From Jatrophihabitans sp. GAS493 (GTDB lineage Bacteria; Actinomycetota; Actinomycetes; Mycobacteriales; Jatrophihabitantaceae), in contig NZ_LT907982.1 in the NCBI RefSeq assembly GCF_900230215.1, positions 3,038,001 through 3,102,000 of the forward strand: a stretch of DNA of 64,000 bases, written 5' to 3'. Made by a program: the position numbers and the translations under genes. The notes beneath the pieces are model-generated. The model was not told where the DNA came from and searched no databases. It saw only the letters and a program-made list of their open reading frames with translations. Positions 34,619 to 42,608 of the stretch are shown piece by piece. The stretch's first letter is position 1, and the number at the start of each line of letters is the position of its first letter.

Positions 34619-37600
34619 ATGCATCTCCCGAACCCCAGGTCGGTGGCCGCGCGGTCAGCACTGACGCTGACCGTTGCGGCCGCTCTAGTAGTGAGCGGAG
34701 CGGTCCAGGCAACCGCCGCGACCACAGATCCCAATCCGAACGCTCTCGAAACCGCCAATACCGCGTTGTCGGAGACGGCGGCGACTGAAGGCATGGTGCT
34801 GTTGCAGAACCAGGACAACGCGCTGCCGATGGCCAAGTCAGGGAACGTCGCGGTCTTCGGCGTCGGTGCCTACAAGACGGTGAAGGGCGGCACCGGCTCG
34901 GGCTCGGTCAATAACCGCTCCACCGCGACCGTGCGCCAGGGCCTTGAGAATGCCGGTTACCACGTCACCACCAGCAATGCCTACTGGTCAGCCATGACCA
35001 ACGCCTACGACGCCAAGTACGGCAGTTCGGCCAACAGCCTCTTCGGACCAGCGGTCGACTACTCCTCGGTCGAGCAGTTGCTGACCGCGAGCACCGTCGC
35101 CCCAACCGCCGCCACCGACACGGCGATCTACGTCGTCGCCCGCAACTCCGGTGAGGGCGCGGACCGCTCGTCCGGTGCCGGTGACTATCTCCTCGGAGAC
35201 ACCGAGAAGGCGGACATCACGATCCTCGGACACAGCTACCGGCACGTCGTCGTGGTGCTGAACAGCGGCGGAATCATGGACACCACGTTCGTGAAGACGA
35301 TCAACGCGGCCGAGAAGGATCCATCCGGTGGCCCGGCCATTGATTCGCTGCTGCTGATGAGCCAGCCCGGCGAGACGGCCGGCGACGCGCTGGTCAAGGT
35401 GCTCAACGGCACGGTGGACCCCTCCGGTCATCTCACCGACACCTGGGCCTCGCAGTACTCCTACTACCCGGCATCGGCCACCTTCGGTGCCAACGACGGC
35501 GACACCACCACCGAGCCCTACGGTGAGGGGATCTACGTCGGCTACCGATACTTCGACTCGTTCTACAAGACGATCGACGCCGCCAACCCCGCGGGCGTCG
35601 TCAACTACCCGTTCGGGTACGGCCTGTCGTACACGAGCTTCAACATCCAGACCCAAGGCGTAAAGGCCGACGCGAAGACTGTCACGGTCCGCGCGAAGGT
35701 CACCAACACCGGTCACTACAGCGGCAAGCAAGTAGTCGAGGTCTACTACTCCGCGCCGCAGACGGGTATCGACAAGCCCTACCAGGAGCTCGCCGCATAC
35801 GGCAAGACCGACACTCTCGCCCCTGGGCAGTCCCAGGTCCTCACGCTGACCTATGACACCACCCAGATGTCCTCCTACAACCCCACCAGCTCGGCCTACC
35901 TGATGGATCCGGGCGCCTACGTCGTCCGCGTCGGCGACTCCTCACGGGACACCCACGTGGCGGCCCAGCTCGACCTGAAGTCGGGCGTTGCGACCGAGCT
36001 CGTCAACCACGAGTTGGCTGATCAGTCCCCGGCCTCGGAGCTGAAGAGCTCGGCGGCGAACTTCTACACCTACGCCACCGAGGCGGCCGAACTGGCCGCA
36101 GCGCCCCACATCAAGCTCTCGACCGGCGCCTTCAAGACCAAGGACGACCGCTCGGCCGACGAGCAGAATGTGACCGTCGCGGCCGACTCGCCGTACGCGG
36201 CCATCGACGGGACCACGATCTCCTCGACCACCGCCTACCTCAGCTCGAGCAACGACGCGAGCAACTGGGAGGGCACCGGAGCGCCATACACGGCCAAGTC
36301 CGGTGAGACGGTGAAGACCGTGAAGACCAGCCCGAGTGCCACGCTCTACGACGTCGCCAAGGGCAAGATCTCGATGAAGCAGTTCGTCGCCGGCCTCACC
36401 GTCACCCAGCTGGCCAACATCGTCGAGGGCTCAGGCACCCTCGGATCGACACCGTCAGCCGTCGGAGCGGCCGGATACACCACGGCTAGCTACGAAAGCC
36501 TGGGCATCCCCGGCATGGTGCTCTCTGACGGGCCGGCCGGTCTGCGGCTGACCCAGCAGATCGCGACCACGCCAACCACCTACCAGTGGGCCACGGCGTG
36601 GCCGGTGGGCACGATGCTCGCCCAGACCTGGAACCGTGACCTGATCACCCAGGTCGGTGACGCAGTCGGCAAGGAGATGCTCGAGTACGGCGTCACCATG
36701 TGGCTCGCGCCGGGTATGAACATCCACCGCGATCCGCTCAACGGTCGAAACTTCGAGTACTACTCGGAGGATCCGCTGGTGGCCGGCCTATCAGCGGCGG
36801 CGATGACCATCGGTGTGCAGAGCAACCCAGGCGTGGGCGTCACCGTGAAGCACTTCGCCGAGAACAGCCAGGAGGCCAACCGCAACGCCGACAACGCCGT
36901 AGTCAGTGAAAGGGCGCTACGGGAGATCGAGCTGCAGGCCTTCGAGTACGTCGTCAAGTCGGCCCAGCCGATGGCCGTCATGAGCTCCTACAACAAGATC
37001 GACGGGACCTGGTCGTCAATGAACTACGACCTTCTCACCGACGTGCTGCGCGGCGAGTGGGGCTTCAAGGGCCTGGTCATGAGTGACTGGGGCGGCTCGC
37101 ACAGTGCCGTCGCCTCGATGTACTCCGGCAACGACCTGATCGAGCCGGGCGGTAACCCGAACGAGGTCATCAACGCGACCAAGCAGGTCACACCGCAGTT
37201 CGACCTGAACGGCCTGCCCGTCTACAACAAGACGACGCAGACGTTCGGAACGTTCAGCTTCACCAGCTACGCCTTCTCGCTGGGGAGCCTGACGCTGTCG
37301 GCCACTGGTGACAAGACGTTCGCCACCACGGTCGACTCGTCGACGGACCTGAGCAAGGCGCCGCTGTCGGGATCTACCACCACCGACGCAGGCGGGCATC
37401 AGGTGTTCACCCCGAACCCCAAGTTCACCTCGGTGGACGAGGCCTACCAGGCGACGATCGCGCTCCTCGCCGGCACCGCATTCAACGCCACACAGAAGGC
37501 AGCGATCACCATCAGCAACGTCGTCCACGCGACGCCGAGTGACGCTACGAGTCCGGTGACCGCCTACAGGGTGACGGAGAAGGGCAGCTACCCGGCCACG

Positions 37601-38266
37601 TATGACATGCGCCTGGGTGACCTGCAGCGCAGCGCCTCACGGGTCCTTACCCAAGCGATGCAGAGTGAACCGTTCGCGCAGTTGGCGAAGCTGCAGGGTG
37701 TCAAGGGAATTCACGTGGCATCGTATGAGGCACAGTTCGGCAGCAAACTGGCGCAGTTCGTCTCGGTCGGCAAGAGTGCGATCGTGGCCAACCCGGACCA
37801 GGGCCATCACAACCTGCCGCTGAGCGGATCGGTCCAGTCCTCTGGAACGACCCTTCCCCTTTCCGGCAAGGCTACTGTCGACGTCACCGCAGGTGGTGCG
37901 CTCAGCGGCAGCGCGTCGTTCGCCACCCTGACCAACACGCACTACGTCTACGGCCTGTTGCCGGTGACGGTAAAGGTGAATCTATCGGCGGGGGCCCTCA
38001 CCGGCACCGTTGGCAACACCAACGGAGTGATAACCCTGCCCCTCTCGGCTCGCGTCACTCAGGTGACGTTGTTGGGTTTTCCGTTACTGGCGCCAAGTGC
38101 CCACTGCGGAACCCCCAACCCCACAAACCTCGTGCTGAGGCAGACGGGACCCGATAGCTACACCGGGGCAGTCACTCTGACGACCTTGACCGGATGCGGT
38201 GCGGCACAGCAATGGATCGGACTGGTCAGCGGTGCGAAGGTGAGCGTGAAACTGAACCTCGCCTGA
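34619..38266 (+). CDS. Secreted domain-permuted GH3 glycoside hydrolase with extra C-terminal domain
   Basis: 1,215 residues from ATG 34619 (GGAAGGA upstream); the frame opens at 34535. Signal peptide to VQATAATT. The GH3 C-terminal domain comes first (about 25-330: ETAATEGMVLLQNQDNALPM), then an fn3-like domain (about 345-440: FGYGLSYTSF, KQVVEVYYSAPQ), a linker, and the catalytic (alpha/beta)8 domain (about 580-900) with KHFAENSQEANR and nucleophile Asp about 823 in VMSDWGGSHS. This B-A order is known in some beta-glucosidases. Residues about 1060-1215 are a beta-rich domain shared with the 3185-4567 protein. Acts on extracellular glycans, probably under ROK control. Confidence 0.88.
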   Translation: MHLPNPRSVAARSALTLTVAAALVVSGAVQATAATTDPNPNALETANTALSETAATEGMVLLQNQDNALPMAKSGNVAVFGVGAYKTVKGGTGSGSVNNRSTATVRQGLENAGYHVTTSNAYWSAMTNAYDAKYGSSANSLFGPAVDYSSVEQLLTASTVAPTAATDTAIYVVARNSGEGADRSSGAGDYLLGDTEKADITILGHSYRHVVVVLNSGGIMDTTFVKTINAAEKDPSGGPAIDSLLLMSQPGETAGDALVKVLNGTVDPSGHLTDTWASQYSYYPASATFGANDGDTTTEPYGEGIYVGYRYFDSFYKTIDAANPAGVVNYPFGYGLSYTSFNIQTQGVKADAKTVTVRAKVTNTGHYSGKQVVEVYYSAPQTGIDKPYQELAAYGKTDTLAPGQSQVLTLTYDTTQMSSYNPTSSAYLMDPGAYVVRVGDSSRDTHVAAQLDLKSGVATELVNHELADQSPASELKSSAANFYTYATEAAELAAAPHIKLSTGAFKTKDDRSADEQNVTVAADSPYAAIDGTTISSTTAYLSSSNDASNWEGTGAPYTAKSGETVKTVKTSPSATLYDVAKGKISMKQFVAGLTVTQLANIVEGSGTLGSTPSAVGAAGYTTASYESLGIPGMVLSDGPAGLRLTQQIATTPTTYQWATAWPVGTMLAQTWNRDLITQVGDAVGKEMLEYGVTMWLAPGMNIHRDPLNGRNFEYYSEDPLVAGLSAAAMTIGVQSNPGVGVTVKHFAENSQEANRNADNAVVSERALREIELQAFEYVVKSAQPMAVMSSYNKIDGTWSSMNYDLLTDVLRGEWGFKGLVMSDWGGSHSAVASMYSGNDLIEPGGNPNEVINATKQVTPQFDLNGLPVYNKTTQTFGTFSFTSYAFSLGSLTLSATGDKTFATTVDSSTDLSKAPLSGSTTTDAGGHQVFTPNPKFTSVDEAYQATIALLAGTAFNATQKAAITISNVVHATPSDATSPVTAYRVTEKGSYPATYDMRLGDLQRSASRVLTQAMQSEPFAQLAKLQGVKGIHVASYEAQFGSKLAQFVSVGKSAIVANPDQGHHNLPLSGSVQSSGTTLPLSGKATVDVTAGGALSGSASFATLTNTHYVYGLLPVTVKVNLSAGALTGTVGNTNGVITLPLSARVTQVTLLGFPLLAPSAHCGTPNPTNLVLRQTGPDSYTGAVTLTTLTGCGAAQQWIGLVSGAKVSVKLNLA

Positions 38267-38283
38267 TCCGGGCTGACACTCGC

Positions 38284-38319
38284 TTCGGCCGGCACCTCCT
38301 TCGGGGGGCGCCGGCCGAA
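38284..38319 (+). terminator. Hairpin terminator after GH3
   Basis: TTCGGCCGGC - 16 bases - GCCGGCCGAA, a perfect 10-bp stem starting 18 bases after the GH3 stop. No T run. Confidence 0.7.
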
Positions 38320-38375
38320 CCGCATGCCTTGGACGAGCCGGGAAGAGAGGGCGCCCGCGAGGTGTTGGCCCAATC

Positions 38376-39395
38376 ATGAAACGCATCGGGTTCCTGTCCT
38401 TCGGTCACTGGTCGCCCTCGCCGCACTCGCAGACGCGTTCGGCCTCCGACGTCCTGCTCCAGTCCATCGACCTGGCTGTCGCGGCCGAGGAGCTCGGCGC
38501 AGACGGGGCGTACTTCCGGGTGCATCACTTCGCCAATCAGCTCTCGTCACCGTTCCCGCTGCTCGCGGCCGTCGGTGCTCGAACGAGCCGTATCGAGATT
38601 GGCACCGGCGTGATCGACATGCGCTACGAGAACCCGCTGTACATGGCCGAGGACGCCGGTTCGGCTGATCTCATCTCCGGCGGACGGCTGCAGCTCGGTA
38701 TCAGCCGGGGGTCACCGGAGCAGGTCATCGACGGCTACCGCTACTTCGGATACGTGCCGGCTGAGGGGACCGATCACGCTGCCATGGCCCGAGAACACGC
38801 CCGTGTTTTCCTGGACGTTCTCAACGGGGCGGGATTCGCTGAGCCCAACCCGCGTCCGATGTTCGCCAATCCGCCTGGTCTGCTGCGCGTTGAGCCGCAC
38901 TCCGAGGGGCTGCGGGAGCGCATCTGGTGGGGCGCCGGAACCCGGAAGACCGCCGAATGGACCGCCGAGCAGGGGATGAACTTGATGAGTTCCACACTTC
39001 TGAGTGAGGACACCGGTGTCCCGTTCCATCAGCTGCAGGCGGAGCAGATCGAGGTTTTCCGTAAGTCGTGGATCGAGGCCGGCCACGTCCGTGAGCCGCG
39101 GGTCTCGGTCAGCCGGAGTATCTTTCCGATTGTGAACGACCTCGATCGCTCCTACTTCGGGCGTGACGCGGGCTCGCAGGATCAGGTCGGCTTCCTCGAC
39201 GGCGGCAAGGCGCGCTTCGGCAAGTCCTACGCCGGTGAGCCCGACCGCCTCGTCGAGCAGCTCGCCCAGGACGAGGCGATCGCCGCCGCCGACACGCTGC
39301 TGCTGACAATTCCGAATCAACTCGGCGTCGACTACTGCGCTCACGTCCTCGACTCGTTGCTCACGCACGTCGCTCCGGCCCTTGGCTGGCGCTGA
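38376..39395 (+). CDS. LLM-class flavin-dependent oxidoreductase
   Basis: 339 residues, luciferase-like (alpha/beta)8 fold: GFLSFGHWSPSPHSQTR, AVAAEELGADGAYFRVHHF, EIGTGVIDMRYENPLYMAED, GGRLQLGISRGSPEQ. The pattern fits FMN- or F420-dependent LLM enzymes; substrate unknown. Monocistronic, between the GH3 terminator and the MarR promoter. Confidence 0.88.
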   Translation: MKRIGFLSFGHWSPSPHSQTRSASDVLLQSIDLAVAAEELGADGAYFRVHHFANQLSSPFPLLAAVGARTSRIEIGTGVIDMRYENPLYMAEDAGSADLISGGRLQLGISRGSPEQVIDGYRYFGYVPAEGTDHAAMAREHARVFLDVLNGAGFAEPNPRPMFANPPGLLRVEPHSEGLRERIWWGAGTRKTAEWTAEQGMNLMSSTLLSEDTGVPFHQLQAEQIEVFRKSWIEAGHVREPRVSVSRSIFPIVNDLDRSYFGRDAGSQDQVGFLDGGKARFGKSYAGEPDRLVEQLAQDEAIAAADTLLLTIPNQLGVDYCAHVLDSLLTHVAPALGWR

Positions 39396-39419
39396 GGATC
39401 CCGCTGGCTAGTTAGACAC

Positions 39420-39448
39420 TTGACAGTTAGAACTCTAACAGTTAAGGT
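39420..39448 (+). promoter_or_regulatory. Promoter with MarR operator in the spacer
   Basis: TTGACA (39420-39425), 17-bp spacer, TAAGGT (39443-39448). The spacer begins with GTTAGA-AC-TCTAAC (39426-39439), a perfect dyad. Transcription would begin about 7 bases on, at or next to the ATG at 39456, giving a leaderless message repressed by its own product. Confidence 0.75.
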
Positions 39449-39455
39449 TCTAAAC

Positions 39456-39896
39456 ATGGACGCACCCAAGCTCACCAGCACTCTTGAATTGGTTCGCTGG
39501 ATCGGCTGGGCGCAACGCAAAGCGGCTGAGGACTGGATCCGCGAGCGAGACGTCACTTTCGAGCAGGGGTTCGTGCTCGCCCACCTGGTCCAGAGCCCTG
39601 GTGCAATCCAGCGCGATATCGCGCAGAGAAGCCGTACCAGCGCGGCAAGTGTGTCGAGCCTGTTGAAGGGGCTTGAACGTCGCGGCCTGATCGAGCGCCG
39701 CACGGAGGTCGGCGACGAACGCAGTAAGCGCGTCTACGCGACGCCGGCCGGCGCCGAGCTCACGGCCGGGCTGGAGGCCGCTATGACCGCAGCCGACGAG
39801 ACGATCCTCGCCCCGTTGACTAACAGCGAACGGACCACTCTGCAGGCGCTGCTGACCAAGATCACGGCCGACTTGCCGCAGCCAACCCGGCCGTAA
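39456..39896 (+). CDS. MarR-family regulator
   Basis: 146 residues from ATG 39456. A winged helix: FEQGFVLAHLVQSPGAIQRD, SRTSAASVSSLLKGLERRGL as recognition helix, and IERRTEVGDERSKRVYATPA as the D-x-R-x-K/R-x-V wing of MarR proteins. The dyad in its own promoter suggests autorepression. The MATE efflux gene follows after 124 bases and is the probable target. Confidence 0.9.
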   Translation: MDAPKLTSTLELVRWIGWAQRKAAEDWIRERDVTFEQGFVLAHLVQSPGAIQRDIAQRSRTSAASVSSLLKGLERRGLIERRTEVGDERSKRVYATPAGAELTAGLEAAMTAADETILAPLTNSERTTLQALLTKITADLPQPTRP

Positions 39897-40020
39897 AACC
39901 AGCCGGCCGGGCGAACCAGCCGGCCGAGCAGATAGCGCGGCCCGGTCGCGCACCCAGTACACGCCCCGCCGCGCTGGCGTCTGCCCGCGTGCACTCGAAC
40001 CTGCCCGGAAAGGACTTGCC

Positions 40021-41466
40021 ATGACCACCACGACACTTGAATCCCCGTCCAATTCCAACGCCGCCGGCTCCAACCGCTGGTACCTCTCCACCGCGCCGAT
40101 CATCCGCGCCCTCATCCACCTCTGCGTGCCGATGGCGGCGGCGATGATCGTCGGCGCCGTCTACAACGTCATCAATGCCGGCGTCATCGGTTCGCTGCAC
40201 GACACCGCGCTGCTGGCCGCCGTCACCCTGGGCTCGCCGATCCTCGGTCTCGTCATGGCGGTGGGTGGCGTCTTTGGCGTCGGCGGCGGCGCGCTCGTCT
40301 CGCGACTGCTGGGGGCGGCCGAAAACGACCCCGCGAAGGCCGGCGAGATCAAGCACGTCTCCTCATTCGCGGTCTGGGGTGCGGTGATCTCCGGTGCCGT
40401 GTTGGGCGGCACTGGACTGCTTCTGCTGCATCCGCTGGTCTCACTCCTCGGCGCGGACGCCGCCGCAGTGCCGGCAACGCGGGCCTACGTCGGCGTCATG
40501 CTGGCCTTCGTTCCGGTCCTGGCCGCGGCCTTCTGCCTCGAGCAACTGGTGCGAGCGGAGGGAGCCTCGCGTCAAGTGATGGTCGGTCTCATCGCCTCCA
40601 CTGTCGCCAACCTCGCCTTCGATCTACTCTTCATCCTCGTACTGCACTGGGGCGTTGCCGGTGCCGCGCTGGCAACCGGCCTGGCGAACCTCGGCGTCGT
40701 CGCCTACTTCGCCACTTGGCTGGCGCGGCACAGCGACCACATGAGCGTGGCTCCGCGCTGGTTTACCCTGTCGCCCCACGTCTTGAAGCCCGTCCTGGGC
40801 GTCGGGGTCGGCGAACTGCTTCAGTCCGGCTTCCTGATCGTCACCTCGCTAGTGCTCAACAACCTCGCCGTCGGCTATGGCGACGGCCCGCTCGCCGCGA
40901 TGGGCGTAGCCGTTCGGATCGCACAGGTACCCGAGTTCCTGGTTATGGGCGTGACGCTTGGTGTGCTGCCTCTGCTGGCTTACTCCTACGGCAAGGGCGA
41001 CCGTGTTCGCCTGAGCGCGGCACTACGCGGATCGGCCTTCGCCGTGGGCGGCATAACCGTGATCACTGCGGCGACGTTGATCGTCTTCCGTGAGCAGGTC
41101 TTCTCCGCGTTCTCCGCCGACCGTTCGGTTCTCGCGATCGGCGTCACCATCCTCACCGCCCAGCTGGTGGCGATGATCGCGAACGGCTTTACCGGACTGC
41201 TCACCTCGCTGTTCCAGGCGACCGGACGGGCGTTGGCGGCAACGGTGATGTCCGTGACGCAGGGAGTGCTCTTCATCCCGATCGTGTTGCTGGGCAATCT
41301 GTGGTTCGGGCTATCCGGCGTGATCTGGGCGTTGACGGCGACCGAGGGAATCGTGTTCGTGGTCGGAGTTGTGATGTGGCTCGCGTCGCGCCGGGCGATT
41401 GACGACGGCCTCGCTGAAGGCAGTGCGGCGCGCGCCGACGAGGACCTTGAGCTGGCCGAAGTCTGA
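40021..41466 (+). CDS. MATE-family efflux transporter
   Basis: 481 residues with 12 membrane segments in two similar halves (IIRALIHLCVPMAAAMIVGA and VLKPVLGVGVGELLQSGFLI), GVFGVGGGALVSRLLGA in the first loop and repeated G-x-G-x-x-x-S-R-like motifs. MATE proteins export drugs and metabolites with Na+ or H+. GGAAAGG ribosome site before the ATG. Downstream of and probably controlled by the MarR protein. C-terminal tail charged. Confidence 0.9.
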   Translation: MTTTTLESPSNSNAAGSNRWYLSTAPIIRALIHLCVPMAAAMIVGAVYNVINAGVIGSLHDTALLAAVTLGSPILGLVMAVGGVFGVGGGALVSRLLGAAENDPAKAGEIKHVSSFAVWGAVISGAVLGGTGLLLLHPLVSLLGADAAAVPATRAYVGVMLAFVPVLAAAFCLEQLVRAEGASRQVMVGLIASTVANLAFDLLFILVLHWGVAGAALATGLANLGVVAYFATWLARHSDHMSVAPRWFTLSPHVLKPVLGVGVGELLQSGFLIVTSLVLNNLAVGYGDGPLAAMGVAVRIAQVPEFLVMGVTLGVLPLLAYSYGKGDRVRLSAALRGSAFAVGGITVITAATLIVFREQVFSAFSADRSVLAIGVTILTAQLVAMIANGFTGLLTSLFQATGRALAATVMSVTQGVLFIPIVLLGNLWFGLSGVIWALTATEGIVFVVGVVMWLASRRAIDDGLAEGSAARADEDLELAEV

Positions 41467-42156
41467 CCGTGGTCCCGGTAAATCACCTTTGGTTCCGATG
41501 TTTCTCCGTGATCACCCCTCAGTGAATAGGAAAAACCCGGCAGACTGATCATTAATGCAGTAAATAGCCGCGGCAAATCAATTGATCTGCCGCGAGTTAT
41601 TCAGTTCCGGCGCGGCGGCGTGCGGCGAGGTCATCATCAATGCCGGATTGACTTCCGAACGGGCACAACGAGCTACTACGGATGTCGCCTGATTTGCGGG
41701 AGCTCGGCCACGTCGGGGGAGTCGTGGCCGAGCGTCAACCGCAGCAGCGTCAGCCGCTGTCACAGACCGTAACGTCCCGTGAGCAGTTTCAATAGACGAA
41801 ATGCCTAAGTGTGCCGGGCGTCACTTTAAGTGAGAAATTCGCGTGGACGTGACGTTTCCGATTCAGTCACCTGGTGTTCATCCGGCGGCCTCATCGCCTC
41901 TTCGAAAATGTTACTCAGGAGTCCAAGTTGCCGAAAGTATTTGTCTAGGAAACAATATTTCTGTGGCACCTGGGGGTGCCGCCATAGGGCACCGTGACAT
42001 CACTCCTTATGGATCCTCTCGGGGGAGAGGACAGCTGTCGGGCGATCGGGGGACCGCCAACGTGCAGCCGTGACAAAGGTGCGCTGGTTGCAGTCTCGCG
42101 GTTCCGATCCTTCAATCGGGGCCGCGTTTCTGCTGTTCGGTCGTGACCGGAGAGAG
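41467..42156. other. 690-bp gene-free stretch with hairpins
   Basis: No convincing ORF. Structures seen: GCTCGGCCACG...CGTGGCCGAGC (41702-41733), TCACTT-T-AAGTGA (41821-41833), and GGCACC-tggg-GGTGCC near 41966. It may hold regulatory RNA or simply the 3' regions of the convergent neighbours. Confidence 0.45.
41702..41733. terminator. 11-bp perfect hairpin, possible terminator
   Basis: GCTCGGCCACG - 10 bases - CGTGGCCGAGC, 236 bases after the MATE stop. Could end the MATE transcript or an unannotated RNA. Confidence 0.4.
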
Positions 42157-42447
42157 TCAGCTCTGGGCATGAAGCGTGATGCGTACGACCCGCACCGCTT
42201 TCTCCTCGTTCGGACGAGCCAACTCGGCGTCGATCTGGTGGTCCCCAGCCTCGGCCTGGACCTGAAACTTCCGCCCCATCGACGCACCCAATGCGTGCAA
42301 GGGGTCAGGCATTGTTGCCGCGGTGTCATCCACCTGCCGCACACCGTCGGGCAGCCGCAGCCGCCAGACGTGCCCCGTCGCTGGTCCGGGCCCGATCGGC
42401 AGGACAATGGGCTGCCCGGCTACGCCGGTCACCTCGAACTCTTCCAT
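42157..42447 (-). CDS. Chagasin-like (I42) cysteine-protease inhibitor
   Basis: 96 residues from ATG 42447 with GGAGGAG upstream. VTGVAGQPIVLPI is followed by GPATGHVWRL, the N-P-T-T-G-x-x-W loop of chagasin-family inhibitors; FQVQAEAGDHQI and DAELARPNEE resemble the 'G-x-H-x-I...L-x-RPW' loop, with Asn in place of Trp. Chagasins plug the active site of papain-type proteases with these loops. The gene directly follows the papain-like protease on the same strand, so it probably controls that enzyme. No signal peptide, like its partner. Confidence 0.7.
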   Translation of the reverse strand: MEEFEVTGVAGQPIVLPIGPGPATGHVWRLRLPDGVRQVDDTAATMPDPLHALGASMGRKFQVQAEAGDHQIDAELARPNEEKAVRVVRITLHAQS

Positions 42448-42480
42448 CGGTCTCCTCCCGTCCGCACGGTACTCCGGCGG

Positions 42481-42532
42481 CTCGGCTCGGGGACTCGGCT
42501 CGACTCGACTCGGCTCGGCTCGGGGAGTCGAG
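42481..42532. repeat. 5-bp tandem repeat (CTCGG/CTCGA)
   Basis: About ten imperfect CTCGG/CTCGA units between the protease stop and the inhibitor start. Possible slippage site or spacer structure. Confidence 0.75.
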
Positions 42533-42608
42533 AACTCCGCAACGCGTCGCGATGGTGTCGCGTTCGCGGCACGCTGCGGAGCCCCTGCCCGGGTGAAGCT
42601 GCCGGTGT

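Noticed and set aside
34988..35731. 247-codon frame on the minus strand inside the GH3 gene
   Set aside because: Low-complexity shadow frame (Val/Gly/Arg/Asp) of a well-supported gene on the other strand.
41843..42073. 76-codon plus-strand frame
   Set aside because: No ribosome site, mixed composition and no conservation signal; it lies across hairpins.
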